This document shows positions 1 through 6,304 of a DNA stretch of 8,529 bases, piece after piece. The notes under the pieces are model-generated. The model was not told the DNA's origin. It made no database searches and saw only the letters and a program-made list of their open reading frames with translations. The stretch covers positions 1 to 8,529 of the forward strand of contig CAYTBK010000160.1 of assembly GCA_964436005.1 (NCBI GenBank), read 5' to 3'. The position numbers were made by a program, and so were the translations under genes. This DNA is from JAGNHB01 sp964436005 (lineage in GTDB: Bacteria > Acidobacteriota > JAAYUB01). Each line of letters opens with the position of its first letter. The stretch's first letter is position 1.

Positions 1-297
1 GAGTCGGGCCAGGGCATGGGCGCCCTGCTCATGATGGCCTCGGAAAAGCGGGCCTACACCCTGGCCGACCGGGGCACCTACCTCGCCCTCCGGGACAAGC
101 TGTCGCTCGCGGTTCTCTGCGAAGGGGACAAGGAACTGCTCAACCCCTACAGCGTCATCGTGGTAAACAAGGGCCAGGCGCCCAGGCCGGAAGCCGAGGC
201 CTTCGCCCGCTGGATCGTCTCCGACGAGGCCCGGAAGGCCATCGCCGCCTTCGGCGTCGCCCGTTTCGGCCGCCCCCTCTTCCAGCCGCTCCCCTGA
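1..297 (+). CDS. tupA: TupA-like tungstate ABC transporter substrate-binding protein, C-terminal fragment
   Basis: The gene enters from the left edge already in frame, and 98 codons are visible before a TGA at 295-297. TupA-type proteins are periplasmic or lipid-anchored receptors that bind tungstate (sometimes molybdate) and deliver it to the TupBC permease and ATPase. The visible part is the C-terminal lobe. It carries SGQGMGA near the start, then ASEKRAYTLADRGTYLA, which matches the TupA-family ASEKxAYTLxDRGTYLA signature. LLNPYSVIVVNK, a helix with FARWIVSDEARKAIAAFG, and the terminal FGRPLFQP follow, all as expected for the family. The signal peptide and N-terminal lobe lie outside the window, so the exact ligand cannot be judged. 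The gene converges on the large minus-strand gene with only 24 bases between the stop codons. A related molybdate or sulfate binding protein is less likely. Confidence 0.88.
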   Translation, partial: ESGQGMGALLMMASEKRAYTLADRGTYLALRDKLSLAVLCEGDKELLNPYSVIVVNKGQAPRPEAEAFARWIVSDEARKAIAAFGVARFGRPLFQPLP

Positions 298-307
298 TCA
301 CAGGGGA
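290..307. terminator. Hairpin between convergent genes, possible weak bidirectional terminator
   Basis: TCCCCTG (290-296) and CAGGGGA (301-307) form a perfect 7-bp stem with a 4-base ATCA loop. The stem includes the tupA stop codon region and lies 15 bases past the stop of the large gene on the other strand. Neither strand has a run of T after the stem, so it is not a classical intrinsic terminator. It may help end or stabilise either transcript. Confidence 0.4.
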
Positions 308-321
308 AATGGTTCCTTCGC

Positions 322-3300
322 TCATGGGATTCGAGCGACAAGAAGCACCAGGTCCAACAGGTCCACGCTCCCGTCATCGTTGAGATCGGCGCAGTCCGAG
401 CAAGGCAGTGCCGCCAGATCGCCGGCCAGGAAACCTCCGAGAAGTTCTGCATCGGAGGCATCGACATACCCGTCCGCGTTCAAATCGGCCGCCAACCGCA
501 AGACCGAAAAGCCGGCAGCGAGGGAGCCCGCTTTTCCGTCCGGATTTGAAACCCGTGGGCTGTAAACAGCGGGAGAGGTCCCCCAGGCAATATCCAGGCG
601 GGCGCGGAAGGTGTATTCGTCCACCCGCTCCTGCGCTTTCACCGCAATCCCTTCGCCCAGTTGAAGAGAGGCTCCTGGCTGAAAAAACCGCCCGTCCAAC
701 GACACATCCAGGCTCTGCCCCGGGTAGGCGCTGCGGGGCTGGATTCCCGTCACCAGCGGACCCGGCGCCGGCTTGCCGGGCGCACAGGCAAACTGCTCCG
801 CCGCATAGGCATGGGTTTGTCCCGCCTCTTCCTGGACGTCTTCCACGCCCCGGGCCGAAACCACCCGGACCCCGTGCAGGGCAAAGGGGCCGGAAAAGGC
901 GTCACAGCCCACCGTGCGAAGATCGAAGACCACGTTCGACCGGGCTTCGCCAGGGGAGTCAGCCGTCAAGCTCCCCGAACCGGAACCGACCCGGTACCCC
1001 GCCGCATCACGCAACTCTGCCGATACGGAATAATTGCCCGCCCGCGGGACGAGCAACCCGCATTCCACCACGATCCGGTCCGACTTCCCGTCGCCGTCGA
1101 CATCTTCGGCCCGGTCGTCATACGTTCCCGTCAAGATCCGTTCCTCCTGCAGCACATTGAATCCAGAGCTGCCCTGACGACGAACGGTCTGTCCTCCCTG
1201 CTGCGCCTCGATCCAGTACTCGGCGGTGTAGAAGCCTTGCCCCGGAGGTGCCGCGTGCCCGGCGCCGAAGAGTTCGTCCCCCGCCACACCGTCACCGTGC
1301 AAGCCGTCGTCCGCCATGTCTGCGGCGAACACTTCGGCGCCCAGGCTGTTGCGCACGGAAACCTTGACGAGGCCGGCGGTTACGGCGGAAAACTCCCCGA
1401 CAGGCCAAGCGAGGAACTGGATCGCCTCGGCGGGACGGTAGTCCGGATAGTCGGTTCCCCCGCACAGCATCCAGCCACCCGTTTCGGAACACGTCGCGAA
1501 AACGGCCCCCGTGGCATCGGCCGCTTCCACGGAAAGAGTCCAGTTCCCCCCCGTTGGAGATGTCACGGTATATCCCGCGCCGTACGGGCCCTCCTGCCGG
1601 TAAGCCGCCCCCCCGTATCCGCTCACGCCTTCCGGTGTCACCAGCACCCCGTTCGGGTCCACCAGCGTGATCCGGGGACGCAGTCCGGCCGCCGCCGCAT
1701 CGAACCAGACCTTCTCGGCCGAAGCCACGGGAACCGTCCAACTGCCTCCCACCCCCCAGGACTGCTCGCGCATCACGCGAACCGGCATGTGCGCGGAGGC
1801 CATCCGGGGGACGCCGGCGCCTCCGTTCGCAGCCGAAACCGGACCGGCCGACCGTCTCTGGACCGTCGCCCCCTCCATGGCATCGAGGAGTTCTTCGGCG
1901 ATGGCTCCCCCAAACAGGGCGTCAAAAGCCTCCGCCGAAGTCAACTCCTGGTGGGAAAAGGGGAAGTTGTGCGCGTACGTACCGTTGCACCGCAGCGGCG
2001 CTTCGTTGTCGTTGGCAAAGGCCGTTTCCACATAGTCACCGGAGAGGCTTCCGGCCGCCGTCTTCTTGGGGGAGCGCACCAGGAAGGGGCTCTCGTTGCT
2101 GCGCACGGTGTCGCTGAGCCAGAACACACGTCCATCGTCCGGCCCCATGAAGCCTTCCGCGCACCCTTCGTGCCCGGAAACGGCGAAAACATCCGCCGGG
2201 CCGAAGTCCGGGCAGATCGCGTTGAGGTTGATCACCGCTTCCCGACCCAGCCCGTACAGGGACCAGGCCGTGTGATCGGTGCCGGAATGGGGCGTGCCCA
2301 AGGTGAACACTTTCGCCGCGCCTGCCAGGAAGGGCGAGTTTTCCTCCGCCCAACGCTGCAGCAGGAAACGGGCACTCACCCCCCCTTCCCCGTGACAGAC
2401 CAGGGTGAAGGGGCTTTGCGGCCCGGTTCCGAACAGGCCCGTCAGGTCAGCTTCTACCTGAACCTGCAGCCAGGGCGCCTTGGAATCCTGGTAGAGCCCT
2501 GGCAGCGTGGCGTTTTCCTCTAGCCACAAGCCCGGGTTCAGCGGTGAAAACACAAGAAAACCCACCGACAGCGCCTCGCCGCTCAGCAACCGCTCCCGCC
2601 AAACATCCCAGCACGTTTCGCTCTCCTCCACCCCGTTCACCAAGAACAGGGGCGGGCCCAGCACCAGGTTCAGGCGCAGCGGCGTCCCCCCGTCCAGCAG
2701 ACACGGGGCCAGGAGCCTCATCACCCGGCGCACCGGTACGGGAGCGGCCCCAGCCGCCGGACTGACATGGTCGTCGTACTCGATTTCCAGCGTTCCGGGA
2801 ACGGTTGTCCCCCAGGGGAATTCAGCTTCCCCGTGCGCGGCATCGACGAAAGACGTACGGGAATCGAACGTACCCGCTTCCGAGACGCCCAGTTCGAAGG
2901 CGGGGTTGTCCGCCAGCCGGAAAACCGCCCGGAGCGACCCGGCTGCGGGACGGAAGGGGGTCTGCGCACCGTTCCACTTCCACTGGACGCTCCCCAGCAC
3001 GGCGGGGCAAACCCTCACGGTCCGCTCCGCGGAAGCGGACTGCCCGTAACCGTCGACCACGGAGACGCACAGGGTGTGCTCACCCAGGCCAAGACCCGTC
3101 ACGTCCCAAAAGAACCGGAAGCTGGCGGAGCTCCCCCCCTCCAGAGGAATGGGCGAACCGTCTGCCGCGGCCTGGCGATCCGCGAGCACCACCGCCCCGC
3201 TGCCGGACACAACTTGGACGGAAACGGGAACCTTTCCGGCGACCTCGGGCTTTTCCGCCTCGTTGTTCGGCAAGGCGAGCACCACAGTGGGCACCGGGGC

Positions 3301-5172
3301 GATGCTCACGGTGGCCGTCCGCGTGTCCGCCACGCCGCAGGTTCCCTGCACCCGGCACCAGTAGGACGTGCTCTCCGTCAGCGCCGCTGTGGTGAAGGAG
3401 GGGGAATCGTCCCCCACCGGCGCGGAAACCGTGCCCGCCGTGCCCTGGTACCACTGGTAGGAAAGCCCTTCCCCCCGCGCCAGAACGGTGAGGGTCGCCG
3501 TCTGCCCGGCAGCGATCCAGGCGTCGACCGGCTGGGTCAGGACCTCCACGCTCTCCCGGATGTTCACGGCGGCTTCCGCGCTGTCGGCGCTTCCGCACAA
3601 ACCCGTCACCCGGCACCAGAAAAGAGCCGCCGCCGACAGAGGCGGGGTCGTCAGAGAAGGCGCGTCGCCCCCCACGGGTGCGGCCGTGTCGCCCCGCGCC
3701 CCCTGGTACCACTGATAGGAAAGGCCCGTCCCCGTGGCCGTCAGGGAGAGCGTCGCCGCCCACCCGGAGCAGACGGCGGCCGCCGAAGGTTCGGCCGTGA
3801 TCGCCGGGGCCTCGCACGTCTCCAGCACGACGATGGAACCGGACGTCTCGCAGACGTCGGCCCCCTCGCTCACCCGCAGCGTCCAGGCATAGGTCCCCGG
3901 TGTCTGGTACGCGTGGGTCGTTTCCTGGGTGTTCCCGTGAGCCGACCCGTCCCCGAAATCCCAGTCCCAGGTCGCCGTCGGGCTGGCCGGCAGGCGCAAG
4001 GCCGCCGGCAAGGTCCGGCACAGGCGGAAGCCTATCCGAGGATCAGAAGCATCGGTCTCATCTCTGAGAGAACCACACCGGAAAGCCGAACGATAGCTAC
4101 GAATTCCCACGTCATTTGACCAACCCATTCCTCGACATGCGCGTTGACAAGGTTGGCCTTCAGGGCAGAAGAATCGGCCACGGTAATCCGTTTGAGGCCC
4201 GAGGGGGTAAGCGCCGTAAATCCAACCGTTTGTAATTTCATGATCCCAGCACATCTCCTTTACATTTCCTAATATGTCTCTCAAATTCCATGGGTTGGCT
4301 TTTTCTCGGGATCCCACTTCGGCAGCAGACCAACTGTCGTTGCCGTCTATGAAGGCAACGGCCCGCAGATTGGCCCAAGTGATCGGGCATAGGTTGTTCA
4401 CACATGTTTCTGCTGAGTAGTCAGGGGAAGGAAAGAAAAAGGGCGTGGTCGTGCCGGCCCGGCAGGCGTACTCCCATTCCCCCTCGCTGGGCAGACGGTA
4501 CCCCGAGGCGCTCCACCGACAGAAAACCGGAGGGTTCTTGGCCCAAACGCTCGTCGTTTGGTAGTTGCTTCCGTCGAGTGGGGTGCGCAGGTCCTCGTCC
4601 ACGAAGTAGCAGACCTCCAGGCCGTTCTGGACGGACAGCAAGTTGGCGAACAGCAGGGCCTGGGCCCAGGTCACGCTCTGCACCGGATGACGTTGGCTCG
4701 CACTTGCGTGCGGTTCGCTGGGATCGGCGGGAAGGGCGCCCTGCACGGCCCGCAGCGCGGACCACATCTCCCGGGAGACTTCCATTTCCATCAGGGCGAA
4801 CGGTTTGGTCAGGGTGTGCGAGAACTGGGTCTCTACCCCATCATACGGCGAGCGACAGAATTCGTCAGGTGGAGCCCCTTGCAAAAAGGTCCCCGCGGGA
4901 ATGTACCGGAGGTTCCCCACGATGGGGTCCGGGCCGACTAGTTCCCCGCCGGCGGGAGGCAGGATTTCCCTGGCTCCGGCGAAGGAAACAGGAACATTCA
5001 CCAGAGCCAGGTCCGGAACCGTTGCCGTGCAGGAGATGGCGGAGGGGAAGCCGGGCGATGCGGCTGCGCTTTCCCCGGCGGTGCGGGACAGGCTTGCCAC
5101 ACCGTCCGTCACGAAGGCAAACAGAACCGAAACGCAGATCAAAACGGCATTTGAAATTCGCTGATGCCCCAT
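322..5172 (-). CDS. Secreted multidomain protein: FGE-like, PKD, Ig-like, degenerate lipase-like hydrolase, TIG and dockerin modules
   Basis: This 1616-residue protein starts at an ATG with an AGGAG-AAGG ribosome site just upstream and runs unbroken to TGA (322-324). Residues 1-26 look like a Sec signal peptide (hydrophobic core about 9-21, likely cut after GVA). Visible modules, approximate: 45-66 the first strands of a PKD domain; 85-387 an FGE-sulfatase/SUMF1-like domain (YIPAGTF, SGYRLPSEGEWEYACRAG, LGNVKEM, IGFRLC); 391-450 the rest of the PKD domain (WDWDFGDGS 402-410); 454-538 and 540-625 tandem Ig-like repeats; 626-725 another beta-sandwich; 727-836 beta-rich, not recognised; 838-1095 an alpha/beta-hydrolase fold (LVNG, FTLGTPHSGT) with Gly928 in place of the nucleophilic Ser; 1110-1245 a beta domain of the type seen in lipases and proteases (ITLVDPNG, GNWTLSVE); 1250-1340 a domain like those called choice-of-anchor X (DDGLHGDGVAGDELFGA); 1345-1460 a Ca-binding-like domain (DVDGDGKSD); 1471-1556 IPT/TIG-like; 1559-1616 a type I dockerin (DLNADGYVD, DLNDDGSVD). 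No transmembrane anchor or LPXTG follows. It is probably an exported adhesive or scaffold-attached protein. Its substrate is unknown. Domain names rest on motif recognition only. Confidence 0.85.
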   Translation of the reverse strand: MGHQRISNAVLICVSVLFAFVTDGVASLSRTAGESAAASPGFPSAISCTATVPDLALVNVPVSFAGAREILPPAGGELVGPDPIVGNLRYIPAGTFLQGAPPDEFCRSPYDGVETQFSHTLTKPFALMEMEVSREMWSALRAVQGALPADPSEPHASASQRHPVQSVTWAQALLFANLLSVQNGLEVCYFVDEDLRTPLDGSNYQTTSVWAKNPPVFCRWSASGYRLPSEGEWEYACRAGTTTPFFFPSPDYSAETCVNNLCPITWANLRAVAFIDGNDSWSAAEVGSREKANPWNLRDILGNVKEMCWDHEITNGWIYGAYPLGPQTDYRGRFFCPEGQPCQRACRGMGWSNDVGIRSYRSAFRCGSLRDETDASDPRIGFRLCRTLPAALRLPASPTATWDWDFGDGSAHGNTQETTHAYQTPGTYAWTLRVSEGADVCETSGSIVVLETCEAPAITAEPSAAAVCSGWAATLSLTATGTGLSYQWYQGARGDTAAPVGGDAPSLTTPPLSAAALFWCRVTGLCGSADSAEAAVNIRESVEVLTQPVDAWIAAGQTATLTVLARGEGLSYQWYQGTAGTVSAPVGDDSPSFTTAALTESTSYWCRVQGTCGVADTRTATVSIAPVPTVVLALPNNEAEKPEVAGKVPVSVQVVSGSGAVVLADRQAAADGSPIPLEGGSSASFRFFWDVTGLGLGEHTLCVSVVDGYGQSASAERTVRVCPAVLGSVQWKWNGAQTPFRPAAGSLRAVFRLADNPAFELGVSEAGTFDSRTSFVDAAHGEAEFPWGTTVPGTLEIEYDDHVSPAAGAAPVPVRRVMRLLAPCLLDGGTPLRLNLVLGPPLFLVNGVEESETCWDVWRERLLSGEALSVGFLVFSPLNPGLWLEENATLPGLYQDSKAPWLQVQVEADLTGLFGTGPQSPFTLVCHGEGGVSARFLLQRWAEENSPFLAGAAKVFTLGTPHSGTDHTAWSLYGLGREAVINLNAICPDFGPADVFAVSGHEGCAEGFMGPDDGRVFWLSDTVRSNESPFLVRSPKKTAAGSLSGDYVETAFANDNEAPLRCNGTYAHNFPFSHQELTSAEAFDALFGGAIAEELLDAMEGATVQRRSAGPVSAANGGAGVPRMASAHMPVRVMREQSWGVGGSWTVPVASAEKVWFDAAAAGLRPRITLVDPNGVLVTPEGVSGYGGAAYRQEGPYGAGYTVTSPTGGNWTLSVEAADATGAVFATCSETGGWMLCGGTDYPDYRPAEAIQFLAWPVGEFSAVTAGLVKVSVRNSLGAEVFAADMADDGLHGDGVAGDELFGAGHAAPPGQGFYTAEYWIEAQQGGQTVRRQGSSGFNVLQEERILTGTYDDRAEDVDGDGKSDRIVVECGLLVPRAGNYSVSAELRDAAGYRVGSGSGSLTADSPGEARSNVVFDLRTVGCDAFSGPFALHGVRVVSARGVEDVQEEAGQTHAYAAEQFACAPGKPAPGPLVTGIQPRSAYPGQSLDVSLDGRFFQPGASLQLGEGIAVKAQERVDEYTFRARLDIAWGTSPAVYSPRVSNPDGKAGSLAAGFSVLRLAADLNADGYVDASDAELLGGFLAGDLAALPCSDCADLNDDGSVDLLDLVLLVARIP
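3298..3813 (-). repeat. Two tandem Ig-like repeats of about 86 residues within the large exoprotein
   Basis: Residues 454-538 and 540-625 of the large protein are two copies of one Ig-like unit. Each has GLSYQWYQG (483-491 and 569-577, exactly 86 residues apart), a following APVG-D-PS-TT segment and a WCRV-G-CG motif near the end. At the DNA level the shared core at 3700-3726 and 3442-3468 is nearly identical, while the rest has diverged, which points to an old internal duplication. The first copy has Cys468 in the B-strand position to pair with Cys520. The second has only Cys606 and Cys612, with no B-strand cysteine. Confidence 0.8.
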
Positions 5173-5175
5173 CGT

Positions 5176-5184
5176 CCTTCTCCT
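5176..5184 (-). promoter_or_regulatory. Ribosome binding site of the large exoprotein gene
   Basis: On the minus strand AGGAGAAGG lies 3 bases before the ATG at 5172, with the AGGAG core 7 bases before it. This supports the ATG at 5172 as the start, as does the signal peptide that begins right there. Confidence 0.7.
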
Positions 5185-5200
5185 GGCGAAAGTTTCCAGC

Positions 5201-5219
5201 CGCGAGGCTATCCTCTGCG
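5201..5219 (-). promoter_or_regulatory. Leader hairpin upstream of the exoprotein ribosome site
   Basis: On the minus strand CGC-A-GAGG, loop ATAG, CCTC-GCG forms a 7-bp stem with one bulged A. It sits 16 bases upstream of the ribosome site in the predicted 5' leader. It matches no riboswitch class I recognise. It could be an mRNA-stability stem or simply chance in GC-rich DNA. Confidence 0.3.
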
Positions 5220-5253
5220 AAAAATTCTACCTTCCCGATGAAAGACTGCCGTG

Positions 5254-5283
5254 ATTATACAACTCGACTCAAATGCAAAGCAA
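5254..5283 (-). promoter_or_regulatory. Sigma70-like promoter for the large exoprotein gene
   Basis: Read on the minus strand, a perfect TATAAT (5254-5259) is preceded by TTGCTT (5278-5283) at an 18-base spacing. The -35 matches the consensus only at TTG. The site lies in a locally AT-rich stretch within otherwise GC-rich DNA and would give a leader of roughly 75 bases before the ATG at 5172. The prediction is from sequence pattern only. Confidence 0.5.
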
Positions 5284-5490
5284 GCTGAAATCGGGAAGTC
5301 GTTTCAGTTCCAGAATGCGATCGCCGGAAGACAATGGAGCCTGTCCACCATTGGGGAGATGGGTGATATGTATTCACAAGATGAACAGGATGGCGGTTCC
5401 CGGCCGCAACGGCGAGGGGGCCTTCCCGGGCGGCTCTTCTTCTTGTGCCGCGGGGTATCTTCTCGACGCCTCGCCAGGGAAAGGGGTCCT

Positions 5491-6261
5491 TCAGGCGGGG
5501 CCTTCGCTGGCGATGGAGATGTCGCCGCCCAGCTTCTTGGCCGACTCCAGGGCGGTGTTCACCCGGCGCAGGCAGTCTTCCACATCCTCCCCCTCCCCGG
5601 AGACGATCACGCCGAAGCTGGCGGTGACTACTTCGTGGGTCTCCCGTCCCTCGAGACGGATTTCCGTGACGAGGCCGCGGACCTTGTCGGCGACCACCAT
5701 GGCGTCGCGCAGCTCGGCCTCGGGCAGCATGATGATGAACTCGTCCGCCCCCCAGCGGGCGCAGGCGTCCTCCTTGCGCAGGCAGTGGCGCATGGCGGCG
5801 GAGAAGGAGGCCAGGAAGTCGTCCACCGCCTCGCGCCCGTGAGCCTCGTTGAGATCCCGGAAATGGTCGATGTCCGCCAGGATGATGGCGTAGCTGCCGC
5901 CGTGGCGCCGGGTCCGGCTTTTCTCGGCCTTGAGCCTGTCCAGCATCTCCTTCCGGTTCGGGATACCTGTCACGGGGTCCGTCCGCGAAGCGTGGTTGAA
6001 GGCGTCACTGAGTTCGTGGAGTTCGTGTTCGTATTCGTTGCCCATTTTGGACAACCGCCGGAGACGGCGCATCAGCCGGGCGTATTTCCACAGCAGAAAC
6101 CGCAGTTCCTCCGCCAGGGGGTTGTTCTCGTGCCGCTTGTCTTCGAGCAGCGCGAGGATGCGGCGGACGACCGGGTCTTCCAAATCCAGGTCCCGCGCAT
6201 CGCCGGCCTCGGGTTCAGGAGCGGTTTCCGCCTTTTCCTTCGTTTCGGCTTGTTTTCGCAC
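5491..6261 (-). CDS. GGDEF-domain protein (probable diguanylate cyclase), variant GADEF signature
   Basis: This 256-residue cytoplasmic protein has no signal peptide or membrane segment. GGDEF enzymes join two GTP into cyclic di-GMP, a second messenger for biofilm, motility and secretion. Residues 1-90 are charged and probably helical, with a likely coiled coil around 50-90 that could drive dimerisation. The catalytic domain fills 93-250. It opens with DPVTGIPNR (95-103), then ADIDHFRDLN (129-138), the signature RWGADEF (169-175) and SFGV (215-218). The inhibitory-site RxxD is present (R162, D165), five residues before GADEF. The usual GHxxGD is GRExVD (142-147), losing His and the second Gly. 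The metal-site Asp130 and Asp173 and the base-contacting Asn138 and Asp147 remain, so activity is plausible but unproven. The start is a GTG, chosen for its strong ribosome site. It follows the MFS gene by 43 bases, so the two are probably co-transcribed. Confidence 0.88.
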   Translation of the reverse strand: MRKQAETKEKAETAPEPEAGDARDLDLEDPVVRRILALLEDKRHENNPLAEELRFLLWKYARLMRRLRRLSKMGNEYEHELHELSDAFNHASRTDPVTGIPNRKEMLDRLKAEKSRTRRHGGSYAIILADIDHFRDLNEAHGREAVDDFLASFSAAMRHCLRKEDACARWGADEFIIMLPEAELRDAMVVADKVRGLVTEIRLEGRETHEVVTASFGVIVSGEGEDVEDCLRRVNTALESAKKLGGDISIASEGPA

Positions 6262-6269
6262 GTTTCAAA

Positions 6270-6276
6270 CCTCCTT
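6270..6276 (-). promoter_or_regulatory. Strong Shine-Dalgarno site that sets the GTG start of the GGDEF gene
   Basis: On the minus strand AAGGAGG lies 8 bases upstream of the GTG at 6261. It is an almost perfect anti-16S match at ideal spacing and supports GTG as the true start. Confidence 0.8.
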
Positions 6277-6304
6277 GCGGGGCAGCGAAGGAATTCTGTT
6301 CCTG

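Larger units (their letters stand above)
5173..5490. other. 318-base intergenic region between the GGDEF gene and the large exoprotein gene
   Basis: No convincing gene is present here. The half next to the large gene is AT-richer than its surroundings and holds a promoter-like site and a leader hairpin. The GGDEF-proximal half is GC-rich. It has one weak stem (GCGGC at 5430-5434 with GCCGC at 5447-5451, 12-base loop) without a T run, so no clear terminator for the GGDEF gene was found. A short degenerate direct repeat lies at 5375-5392. Confidence 0.6.

Noticed and set aside
661..2523. A plus-strand open frame of 620 codons opposite the large exoprotein gene.
   Set aside because: High GC suppresses stop codons on the opposite strand. 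The translation is Arg/Pro/Gly-rich with no recognisable motif, while the minus-strand frame has clear domains throughout.
2767..4119. A plus-strand open frame of 450 codons within the large gene.
   Set aside because: It is an Arg/Gly/Pro-rich shadow with no ribosome site or motif, and it lies fully inside the convincing minus-strand gene.
5173..5280. A cyclic-di-GMP riboswitch in the leader of the large gene, suggested by the nearby GGDEF gene.
   Set aside because: I could not find the conserved GEMM-type core. Only a simple 7-bp stem is visible.
5430..5451. A terminator after the GGDEF gene.
   Set aside because: The stem is only 5 bp with a 12-base loop and no T run, which is weak in GC-rich DNA.
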